In this document: positions 54,700 through 64,000 of the stretch, piece by piece
Position numbering within the stretch: position 1 is the stretch's first letter
Layout of the letters: every line of letters starts with the position of its first letter
Source: Urophycis tenuis
Taxonomy: Eukaryota > Chordata > Actinopteri > Gadiformes > Phycidae
Length of the DNA: 64,000 nucleotides
NCBI GenBank assembly: GCA_036785325.1
Contig: JAXIVH010000403.1
Coordinates: forward strand, 1-64,000
Direction: 5' to 3'
Notes under the pieces: model-generated
Seen by the model: the letters and a program-made list of their open reading frames with translations, nothing else
Databases searched by the model: none
What the model was told of the DNA's origin: nothing
Position numbers and translations under genes: made by a program

Positions 54700-56056
54700 A
54701 CTAATCTGCTTTTATCTTGGCCTGTTGAACTGCGTCATGTTTTCACCCTCTCACTACTCTGGAATGCATAGCATTTTTAGTTGATCGCCGTGGTTATAAA
54801 CTCTACATGGCCATTATCATTACACGCGCCTCTAGCTGGAAAGATCAGTACCCTGCCCACCACAAGGTGGTGCTGCGACTTCTACTTCAAATAAAATCAT
54901 GTTTAATCGTTCTGTACATCGTGTGCCATTATGCATGTTCATGGTTAAGTCTACAAAATGTTAAATCAATTTGTGGAAACATTTCCAGGTATGACACAAT
55001 CTGGTATTAAACTGTAGCCTTGGAGGAAATACCCAAATGCTCTTGGGAATCCACCACCAAAATGACTCCAACATATTAAGTCAGCAACCGTCAGCAACCA
55101 ATCCTAAACAATGTCAGCATTGAATCAATAGGCCAATCTTTAGCACATATTTAACCACAAACCGGTCGCATCCACAGTCCTGGAACATTTAATTATGTGG
55201 CGCAGGTAGAAGACTGAAGATATTATTCACACAAAGGTTAGTGGTGCACATTTTGTGGAGTTTGTCAATATTGACATCTCCTGTACTGTCACTCTGACCT
55301 TCCAGACAGTGCACCAATGAGAGTGTGCCACATCACTCATGCCTCCACATAAGTACACACACCATATCTTTCCTTCTATAACTGAGCCAGGTGGCATAGA
55401 ACATTTCCCTGTGAAGAAATGTTTTATATCTAAGCTTGAAATTCAACAGGTAAATCATGGGTATGCTTATACTCACACCAGAGGAGGAATTCAGATGTAG
55501 GAGCACACGTTATGAAACTGAAATCAACTGTCAGTAGAGCATTCATTTAAAGTGTTTTGGCCTGCTGGATTTGATTCTTCATGGCTGTATTTCACTATAT
55601 CTATCGCTTACCACAAACCATCCATTCCCCACCACAGGTTTTAGTTTAATTTGTAGTTTCTTTGAAACACATAATCTAATCTAATTGTGTTTCAGTGTTT
55701 TACTTCTATCAAAAAGCCTTCCAATTATTTTCTATTTACAAGTTGCTTACATTGTCTCTTGCTATTTTGTTTAATTTACTTAGGCCACTGGTCACCTAAA
55801 CATCTTTTTCTATTCAGGAAATTTGAGGGATTTTGAATGTGTAATTAATCAATTAATATATCATTGAGGACATCAGTAAATAGAATAGAAATGTATTGTG
55901 ATTATTTTGTGAATATAGATGGAAAATAGTTTCATACGCGTCCATTCTGCGTCTATAAAACGCAGAATGGACACACTTGAATATATTTGAGGTGACTGAG
56001 CCTAATGTCATCCTTTAGCTGCAGGTGATAATAATAATATTAATAATAATATTATT

Positions 56057-56102
<46 letters not shown>

Positions 56103-56110
56103 CATTTTAT
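54700..56110. other. A/T-rich intergenic DNA
   Basis: No gene recognised between the snx5 poly(A) site and the LINE fragments. It ends with an (AAT)n run at about 56027-56101. Confidence 0.5.
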
Positions 56111-56318
56111 TTAAAGTTGCCTTTCAAAGCACTCAAGGACGGACGCCTTACAGACAAGTTAAACAAAAAAACAAGTAACAAGTAACAGTGGCTTATTCCG
56201 AGTGGCATACTAGTATGCCACTCGGAATAAGTGTGTTTTTATGCGTGATTTAAAGGTGACAGAGTCAGAAGTAGGAATGTCTGGTGGGAGAGAGTTTCAT
56301 AGGCGGAGGTCAGATCGG

Positions 56319-57516
56319 CTAAAAGCTCTTGACCCCATGGAGGATAGGTTGGCAGATGGAGCTGAGAGCTGGATGGCAGAAGAGGATCAGAAGAACCTCA
56401 GTTTTGTCGCTGTTGAGTTTGAGGAATTCGAATGAGAACCATGATTTCATTTCCATTAGGCAGACGGACAGAGCTTTGGGTGGTAGAGTGGCAGTGGGCT
56501 TAGTAGAAAGGTAGCGCTGGGTATCGTCAGCATAACAGTGGAATTGAATGTCAAATTTCCTAAGAATGTAGCCGAGGCAGAAAATAAATAATGAACAGGA
56601 GGGGGCCAAGGACAGAGCCCTGGGGAACACCACTGGAGACTGGGGGGGTGCCAGATCTCAAGTTCTTGAGTATCACGAAGGTATCACACTGTGTAACTGT
56701 AAGTGAGGTGGTAAAGCATCCTGTGGTTTCAGAATATTATTGATAGTTGAGAATAGTGCCTCAGCTGGTCGACTGGTACCTCCATCACTAAAAGGAGGAA
56801 AATGGAAAATGAGTTGGATGGCAGAATCTCAACTCTTCTCCGTTTTGGCACCACAGTGGTGGAACGAGCTCCCTGCCAATGTCAGGACTGCAGAGTCCCT
56901 CCCCATCTTCCGGAAGAGACTCAAGACCCACTTGATCAGAGTTCACTTGAACCCTGCATAACCCTACCCTCATGCTCTTATTTGTTGTACATCTTGGCAC
57001 TTTAATCACTCTTTGTAACTTGGTACTTTAAGTCGTTCTTTGTAACTTCGCACCTAGGCAGAGATGTTGTATACTAGCAATGGTTAACCTAGCAATTGAA
57101 ATGCTTGAAACTTGTTCTGGTGACTATCTTACAGTATTAGCGGCAATGAAATGTTTCACCTTCTCATGACAAATGTACTCTTTGTAAGTTGCTTTGGATA
57201 AAAGCGTCTGCTAAATGCCCTAAATGTACATGTAAATGGTCTTCCAATGGGAAGACCATTTAAGCCATCTTGATTGAGTTTGAGTAGTATGAGGTTTAGC
57301 TGAGGAAAGGGCATCCTAGTATTGGAGTAATTGGTTTTGGTACATTTCCTTATGAACTGCGAGGCCAGATTTTACATAAAGGCGCCCCAGGCGACGGCCT
57401 TTAGTTTTGAGCTGGTGTAGTGCTGGTGTACACCAAGGGGCAGAGTAGGTAAAAGAAACAGACCTAGTTTTCAGAGGTGCAAGAGTATTTAGCAGGCCAT
57501 GGAGTCCATCAATCAA
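56319..57516 (-). mobile_element. Truncated LINE with reverse-transcriptase fragment (Rex1/CR1-like)
   Basis: Minus-strand 56633-56319 encodes a reverse-transcriptase piece with IQFHCYADDTQ (the YADD active-site box) and LKLNSDKTEVLL. Minus-strand 57516-57316 encodes an upstream part (LAPLKTRSVSFTYSAPW). Between them, plus-strand DNA of another copy is inserted. Frames are incomplete, so it is inactive. Confidence 0.75.
56740..57240 (+). mobile_element. 3' end of a LINE in opposite orientation
   Basis: Plus-strand 56806-56961 encodes the ORF end PQWWNELPANVRTAESLPIF...RLKTHLI, followed by an untranslated tail that ends GGATAAAAGCGTCTGCTAAA. It lies inside the minus-strand LINE fragments, so it inserted later or marks an inverted rearrangement. 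Confidence 0.7.
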
Positions 57517-57599
57517 AAATCGCTATTTTTATGGCCTCTTATCTTTTCTCCCCTTCTCCATTTATTGTTTTGTTTTAAAAACAATAATCAAATGATATC

Positions 57600-57655
57600 A
57601 AATAATCAATAATCAAATCAAATTATGCAATTTCCCTCAGGGATTATTAAAGTAC

Positions 57656-57690
<35 letters not shown>
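57600..57690 (+). repeat. Retroelement 3' end with (CTGT)n tail
   Basis: TTTCCCTCAGGGATTATTAA then about eight CTGT units; the mirror copy lies at 39.8 kb. Confidence 0.7.
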
Positions 57691-57969
57691 AAATGCACTA
57701 TTACTGTGGCAGCTACTACAATCTCGTCATGTCTTGGATGTGATGACAATAAATACTTCTTGAATCATTGTAGTGAGAAAACAGTTCCTCTGTGGTCGAT
57801 AAATTGATCTGCTAGGAAAGGCATCAATTCCATTAGAGAGGGCCAGCAGGTCAATGCTCTTAATATTTCTTGATGTTTGATGTGACACAATCGTTGGACG
57901 GAGGTGTGGCTGGGTATGAAAACTTGAACGCATTACCTCTTTTTCCATCGATTCACCCAATTCTACATA

Positions 57970-58675
57970 CTAACAGAGGTGTATAGTAACTAAGTAGATG
58001 TACTTCATTACATTACTTGAATATTTTTTTGAGGATTTGTACTTTACTTGAGTTTTTTTTTAATCATGACTTTTACTTTTACTTCACTACATTTAAAAGT
58101 TAAAAAATATACTTTTACTTTATTACTTTGACATTTGCCACCTCGTTACTCGTTCCAAATTAAAATAGTCAAATAATTATCTGGAATGTGCGGGTCCGAG
58201 AGGACGAGAAGAACCACGTACAGTACTCGCTTTTCCACTTGAACCAGAAATTTTGTTTGTGTGGTGTTACTGTGCCTCAGCTCATGAGGATTCCCCCAAC
58301 ATAGTTAAAAAGTGAAAAAAGTGGTTCTTACGTTAAATGTTAAAGACATTGTTTATTTTTTGAGTGGTATTCTATACAACATTTCATTCACCTGAAAAAG
58401 TGAAATAACAAACAAGGGGAGAATCATTTGTTTGATTAATTTGAGTTGTTTTGCTTCTTTTCATGCGTACTATTAAATACTTGTACTTTTACTTTTGATA
58501 CTTGAGTATATTTTTTCACAAGATACTTTTGATACTTAAGTACATTTAATATGAGCTACTTTAAGACTTTTACTTAAGTAATTTTCCTTTAGGTGACTTT
58601 GACTTTTACCAAAGTCATTTTCAGTTATGGTACTTATACTTTTACTTAGTTATTTTTTTCAAGTACTTTATACAC
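57970..58675. mobile_element. Tol2/hAT-like non-autonomous element
   Basis: Begins CAGAGGTGTATAGTAACTAAG and is packed with ACTTTTACTT/AAGTA words on both sides, ending AAGTACTTTATACAC. This is the style of Tol2-family terminal DNA. The right terminus is imperfect and I could not fix a target duplication. No transposase. Confidence 0.6.
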
Positions 58676-58809
58676 TAACTGCCTACCGACATACCTACAC
58701 AAATAGCAACATAGCTAGCCCCCTGCCTGCCTGCCTACCTGCACTCTTTATAACACAAATACTTTAAAACACTGTACATTTCTTAACTGTATTTCATATC
58801 GTATTAGGT

Positions 58810-58925
58810 CCAGCCATTTTGAACTGTGTTGATTGTTATTGTCATGCACCAACCACCAAGTCAAATTCCTTGTACGTGCAAACCTACTTGGCAATAAACC
58901 TCTCTCTGACGTCTGACTTCTGACT
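58810..58925 (+). mobile_element. Retroelement 3' tail remnant
   Basis: Contains TTGTTATTGTCATGCACCAA and TTGGCAATAAACCTC followed by repeated CTGACGTCTGACTTCTGACT words, resembling fish LINE 3' ends. It lies immediately upstream of the rrbp1 promoter. Confidence 0.4.
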
Positions 58926-58961
58926 TTCTTCTTTTGAGATTGAGTTGGACATGCCATCGGG

Positions 58962-59058
58962 ACTACAACTCCCGGCGGCGCTCCCCTTTTAGTGACGCGG
59001 CGCTCCTCCTTAGTGACGCGGCGCTCCTCTTTGGTGACGCGGCCCAGGTTCAGCCAAT
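58962..59058 (+). promoter_or_regulatory. rrbp1 promoter: ACTACAACTCCC element, three TGACGCGG boxes, CCAAT box
   Basis: ACTACAACTCCC (58962-58973) matches the ZNF143-type promoter element. TGACGCGG occurs at 58993-59000, 59014-59021 and 59035-59042, inside a 21-bp tandem unit with CGCTCCTC. CCAAT lies at 59054-59058. A long untranslated first exon follows, ending in a strong donor at 59296 (GAG|GTAAGT). The roles are inferred from motif identity and position. Confidence 0.65.
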
Positions 59059-59059
59059 C

Positions 59060-59296
59060 GGGTGCTTTGGTGGAATGATGGTCGCTATGTAGGGCACGGG
59101 GCCAACACGTCTAGCCAGCTCGAAGTGCCACGACTTCACAGTGCACAGATTCCCATCTGGACTGAGGCAGAGACCAGGGAAAAAGACAAGTTACAGAAGG
59201 AAATAGTCAGCGGAAAAAAACTGTGGAAAAACCAGGACTTTCCGTCCCATTTCCATTCATTCCAAAGCAAAACGCTTAGCTTGCTTTCTCGGAGAG
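59060..59296 (+). other. rrbp1: Putative untranslated first exon of rrbp1
   Basis: Lies directly after the promoter motifs and ends at the consensus donor GAG|GTAAGT (59296/59297). It would splice to the acceptor before 60683, where the ATG exon begins 17 bases later. The 5' end was not determined. Intron 1 (59297-60682) contains no other recognised feature. Confidence 0.5.
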
Positions 59297-60699
59297 GTAA
59301 GTGTGGAAATTATGAAATTTTTTTAAAGAGTTAGCTAACAAAAGCTAGCTTGCTAAGCCATCTCCTGCTAATTACCAAGCTACTTATTAAAAAGGTAATA
59401 AAGTGAGAAATGTATGAGTTTTAGATGAGCGCTTGACAGTATGATTAGTTTAGCGAGTCGTTTTGCAGACCGCTTTTTGTCCCATTGTGTGCATGATGAT
59501 GACGACCAAGTTCATTGAAACAAGTTGGTGTTAGCCATTGAGACTTGATGCTCCAATCTGGACTTAATGAGTATTTATCTACGTGTCTTCAAGTGCTACC
59601 TCCCTCCGAGTGTATGGTCGTTTGTTTGATTTACCTGTTCGACTGTATGCCGTCCTGTTGTAATTCAGTTCATGGAATGTGTCTTGCCAAATGTTGGAGG
59701 ATGAGAGGGAAATAAAGATATGGTAGATGAATCTAATGAGCTTTAATTCATTGCTGAAGCCACACGGATGTGAAAACGTCACATCATAACGAATTGGCTC
59801 CCTGTGGATGCAGGGATTGACTGATGCATGGACATGAATGGGGAGACCTATGCTGACGATTATATAACAAACGTAGACTCAGCCATTTTACACCCCCTGG
59901 AGGTCCAGACGTTGACTGAATCACTTTGATTTGGTTGAAGTCTTTTTAAGTAGTTGTTTTTTTCAGTTGTAGGCTTATTAATTTCAAGACTGTCAAACTT
60001 GTGGTTTAGATGATGTGGCTTAGATGATAAGATTTCATTAAAAAAAAAAAAAAACATCAAGCCAAAAAATCGATGCAGGGCCTTACACATTACTAAGTAT
60101 CTCTAACATGAACTTGCTGAAATAAAAAGGACATACTGAAATGCTACCACTCATTTTTGTTGTTTGTATAAGTAGTTGTATTTATACGCGTGACAAGTCC
60201 CCTGAGGCTAGGCCTACGTGTTCATGCCAAAAAATGTCTAATGTCACCACCAACCAGCCTGTGTCCTGTACCTAGAAAGTACATAAGGAAAGTACATGGG
60301 TCTTAAACAGTGGGAAGGATTTTCTGTTCCCGTTCGTGTTCTATACTCATGATGTAAGCCTAACAGCAGCCTCTTGAGGCCAGTGGGCTGAACTACTCCC
60401 GGACTTTAGCGTCTTCACCGTGTAATCATACTCGTCGATCTCATTGCACTGTCGGTTTCGTTTCAGCTCGGTAGGACACTATTTCCTTATTGTAAGATCA
60501 GCTGTTTACAGGCGCTTACTTCTCGGTACCTGTGTTCAGGTTTTGTTTTGATATTTAACACTTTAGCGGTACTTTTACACTACATTTGTCCCTTGTTCTT
60601 TTACGCATTAGACACCAAAAGAAAGTTTAGTGTGCTAACTTTTCAATGTTGGGTAATTTTAACAGTGCGTTTCTGTTGCCAGGAAATTACATCTGAAGC

Positions 60700-63600
60700 A
60701 TGGATATCTACGACCCGCAGACCCTTGGGATCATTGTTTTTGGTGGATTCATGGTGATCTCTGCCATAGGCATAGTACTGGTCTCCACCTTCTCCATGAA
60801 GGAGACCTCCTACGAAGAGGCACTGGCCAAGCAACGGAGAGAACTGGGCAAGATTCAGCCCGCTCGTTCGGACAAGAAGAAGAAGGACAAGGCCTCCGAG
60901 AAGAAGACCAAAACCAAGAAAAAGGACGACAAACCCAACGGGAAGATCCCTGAGCCAGAGGAGGAACCGGATACCCCCGAGACCATCCCGGACCCAGAAC
61001 CGGCTCCCGTCCCCCTTGTGGCCGCCGCTCCAGAACCCAAAGCCCCAGCCCCGGCGCCCGTAGATGTCCAGCTCAAGGCCGCCGCCGCCCCGGCCGAGCC
61101 CTCGCCAAAGGACAAGAAGAAGAAAAAGGCAGCCAAGGTGGAGCCCGCCCCCACGCCGGCGCCGCCCACCACCTCTGCTGCTCCTGAGCCCACCAAGCCT
61201 ACGCCCACCCAGGCCAAGTCTGCCCCAGCCCCGGCTAAACCTGCTCCCCTGCAGGCCAAGGCCGTCCCGGCGGAGGCCAAGTCTCCTCCCGCTACCGCAG
61301 CCCCAGCAAAGTCAGCCCCGGCACCGGCCAAGTCTTCCCCGGCCTCGGCCAAATCGGCCCCCGCTTCTGCTCCGGCGAAGCCGGCGGCCGTCCCGAGTAA
61401 GTCTGCCCCCACCCAATCCAAGCCCCCTCAGCTCACCGCCAAGTCTGCCAAGGCCGCCCCCGCACTGGAGGCGTCGTCCAAGGAGGTCCCGGTGATGGCA
61501 GTGCCCCCTGTGGGCTCTCAGAAGAATGGCACCGTGGCCCCGGCCAAAGCCCAGGAGTCCAAGAAGAAAGCCCCCAAGAAGAGGTCTGAGCCCGGTAAGT
61601 CTGTGTTGCCCATCAGGCTTTAACCGTGACCTTGTGACGGTCACCAGATTGGAATAAATGGGGTCTGATGTGGACGTGGGTCCCTCCCTATCCCAGGCAC
61701 TAATGCTTTGGGGCTTGGAGCTTTTAGCTGTGTATTCGTGGGAAGTAGTGTCGATGGGAGGGGGTACGGAACATCTGGCCCTCCATTCTGGAGGGGAAGG
61801 GAGGGCCACGGCTGGCCGGTCCAAACACACCACTGGACTGTTGGGTGAGCTGACAAAGGCTCTCTCAATTCCCCCCCCCCCCCCCCCCGCCCCAACAATA
61901 GCTGTGTTTCTCCGCTGCCTGAGTAGGGCTGTCCCTGCCTGGTGCCACTGTTCCTTTCAACTGTGTTAACCAGAGCTTCCTTCTCCACTCTCCCAGGAAA
62001 GATGTCCAAGTAGTCCACGTCTCAAGTGTGTGGAAGGGGGAGGGGAGGGGGAGAGGACAATCAGGCAATGCAAAACCCATATATATGGGCTTTTTATGCC
62101 TTCCATGGACAGTGAATGGAGACGGGGAAAGTAGGCTGATGAAGAGAGGGGAGGACATGTAGCATAGGACCACAGGTAGCTCTAGCGGGTTAGTGTGTCC
62201 CTACCACAGCATGCATCATTCACAGCATCTGTCCCTCTGTACCCATGGTGTTGCAGCCGAGGCCGCAGACCCCGCGGACACACCCCTGTACCTGCCCTAC
62301 AAGTCCCTGATGTCCACGGTCCGCAGCATGGTGTTCAGCGAGGGGGAGGCCCACAGGCTCATCGAGGTCCTGTCCGAGAAGGCCGGCATCGTCCAGGACA
62401 CCTGGCACACGGTATTACAAGGGCGGTGTGGCGCTCCACAGGGGGAGGGACCCGGCACAAACACACACGTGTTTTTTTTATTTTTTTTATTAGTTTAAAA
62501 CGATAATTAGAAATCCCAAGTACGTGTTACAAGCAGCTCTAGGCCCCAAAAAGAACATATCACGTGACAACGCTGCGTGTAACAAGGCTAAATTGAAGAG
62601 GTGTGGTTTTTAACTATTTGTTTCTACGTTGTATAAACTATAGATATATTGACTGAAGGTGCAGTTCTGCACCACTGCGGAACACAATTTCCTGCCTCCC
62701 AGCAGCGCTCCGTGGTGACCTTTTTTTAGGCGCGAGGCCAATTAGCAACACAAGTCTGGGGCAGACAAATAATCATTTCTTTATTTTTTGTCTCTTGTTC
62801 TCGAACCCTCCTTCGCTGTCCCCCCTCTTGCCGTTGCCCTCCCTCCCCTCCCCTCCCCAGGCCACCCAGAAGGGAGACCCGGTGGCTGTGCTGAAGAAGC
62901 AGCTCGAGGAGAAGGAGAAACAGCTGGCAGCTGAGCACGAAGACGCGGCCGCCGCCAAGAGCCGACTGAGAGAGATGACAAAGGTTGAACTTTGCTACAG
63001 CTATCTGGTTCGGCACACAAACAATGCGTTAAATTGCCCTGTATCCGATTTCCTGCCCGTCTAAATGAAAGGGAAAAACCATGTTGGGACGTTTGTGCCA
63101 GGAATGCCACCGCAGCCCCCGAGTCAGCCGTTCAAAAACCCCCCTGTGGCATCATGACGTGTAATGAATGTGTGGTGAATGAACAACACGACTCCTGCCG
63201 TGGCGTTCCCAACAGGAGCTCTCGACGGAGAAGTCCAAGGTGGCCGGCGTGGAGACGAGGCTGAGCTCCCAGCTCAGCAAGCGGGAGCAGGAGATGATCG
63301 CCCTGCAGGCCCGCATGCAGGCCAGCTACCAGGACCACGTGGCCCAGACCCAGCGGCTCAACAACAAGGTAGGAGTCATGGGCGTCGTTTCAGTGGTGGT
63401 GAAATTGGGTCAAACCCGTATCATGGAAGCCATGTTATCGGTCCCAAAGCGTCGTCGCCCCGTTTGTGTTAGTTTGCAATGCACAGGGTGGGTTTGGGGC
63501 TCTAAACCTGGCTTGGCAACAGCAGTTTTCCCAACACTAATTGTACGATTCTCCCTATTGAAATGCCCCTTCTGTACACCGCTGTGTGGTCGATCAGGTC

Positions 63601-63974
63601 ACGACTCTGCAGCAGCAGCTGGAGAAGGGGCCGAGTGCCCAGCTCACCCGCCTGCAGCAGGAGAACTCCATCCTCCGAGACGCCCTGAACCAGGCCACCA
63701 GCCAGGCTGAGAGCAAGTGAGTCTGTGTGTCCCCCCCCGGCTGGACCTCCACAAGCGGAGGTTGATGATACCGATTTAGTTTCATTCAAGTATTAATTGT
63801 ATGTGTGTGTGTCTCCTCAGGCAAAATGCCGAGTTGGCCAAGCTGCGTCAGGACTGTGCGAAGCTGTCCAAGGAGCTGGGGGAGAAGACTGAGGTGCTGC
63901 AGGCCGACGAGCACGCAAAGAAAGGCCTGGAGGCCAAGGTGTCCGCCACCGAGAAGCAGTTTGCGGCGCTGCAG
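60700..63974 (+). CDS. rrbp1: Ribosome-binding protein 1 (p180), N-terminal part, runs off window
   Basis: A rough-ER membrane protein that binds ribosomes, microtubules and mRNA. Coding exons here: 60700-61594, 62257-62411, 62861-62983, 63216-63368, 63598-63716, 63821-63974, all GT/AG and in phase; 533 codons so far. It starts MDIYDPQTLGIIVFGGFMV with a membrane anchor at about 7-29, then KETSYEEALAKQR and a Lys-rich stretch, as in vertebrate p180. Residues ~80-290 are Pro/Ala/Lys-rich with AKSAPAPAK-type repeats, in place of the 10-residue ribosome-binding repeats of the long mammalian isoform. From PLYLPYKSLMSTVRSMVFSE on, the sequence follows the human protein closely through ATQKGDPVAVLKKQLEEKEK, QARMQASYQDHV, NSILRDALNQATSQAESKQN and into the coiled coil. 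The 3' part lies beyond position 64000. Confidence 0.95.
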
Positions 63975-64000
63975 GTTGGCTAGGCCCCACCTGCTATTAG

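Noticed and set aside
61312..61833. Minus-strand Gly/Arg-rich frame opposite rrbp1
   Set aside because: Complement of the Pro/Ala/Lys-coding exon; the plus-strand reading is the conserved p180 protein.

Overview
The window looks like nuclear DNA of a teleost fish. It holds intron-rich vertebrate genes with canonical GT/AG splice sites, fish-type transposons (hAT, Tol2-like, LINE 3' ends, tRNA-derived SINEs) and very many dinucleotide repeats. The repeat density recalls cod-like fishes, but that is only an impression. All exon calls were read by eye from homology, splice sites and codon phase; no alignment or expression data were available.

Layout. 1-7.2 kb: no recognisable gene; simple repeats and unique sequence. 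7.2-28.55 kb, minus strand: a kinesin-3 gene of the KIF16B type. Its motor, neck and FHA exons are complete and phase-consistent from the ATG at 28552 down to 13888. The long coiled-coil/PX tail of mammalian KIF16B is not seen. Instead, the next substantial same-strand reading frame (7655-9856) matches the C-terminal region of nischarin (IRAS). 28.9-34.36 kb: two DNA transposons with readable ends. 34.46-35.85 kb, plus: mad2l1bp (p31comet). 37.1-38.6 kb, plus: a secreted type-2 cystatin. 39.3-41.2 kb, minus: a decayed ZMYM1-like hAT transposase. 41.8-44.3 kb, plus: a glycine N-acyltransferase-like gene. 45.2-46.5 kb, minus: mgme1. 47.6-53.06 kb, plus: snx5, head-to-head with mgme1. 54.7-58.9 kb: transposon-rich intergenic DNA. 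59-64 kb, plus: promoter and first seven exons of rrbp1, which runs off the window.

KIF16B, MGME1-SNX5 and RRBP1 are neighbours on human 20p12-p11, so the block is conserved. mad2l1bp and the GLYAT-like gene have their closest human relatives on 6p, so their presence here reflects rearrangement. Common themes are endosomal transport (kinesin-3/KIF16B, sorting nexin 5, and nischarin, itself an endosomal PX protein) and ER biology (RRBP1). The other genes do unrelated jobs: spindle checkpoint silencing, protease inhibition, acyl-CoA conjugation and mtDNA maintenance.

The most unusual items are the apparent kinesin/nischarin-tail arrangement, a 45-bp tandem array that multiplies the 5' splice site of a motor exon in frame, an FHA domain without its SxxH signature, a 3.8-kb transposon ending about 100 bp from the p31comet start codon, and an rrbp1 promoter with three TGACGCGG boxes spaced exactly 21 bp apart.
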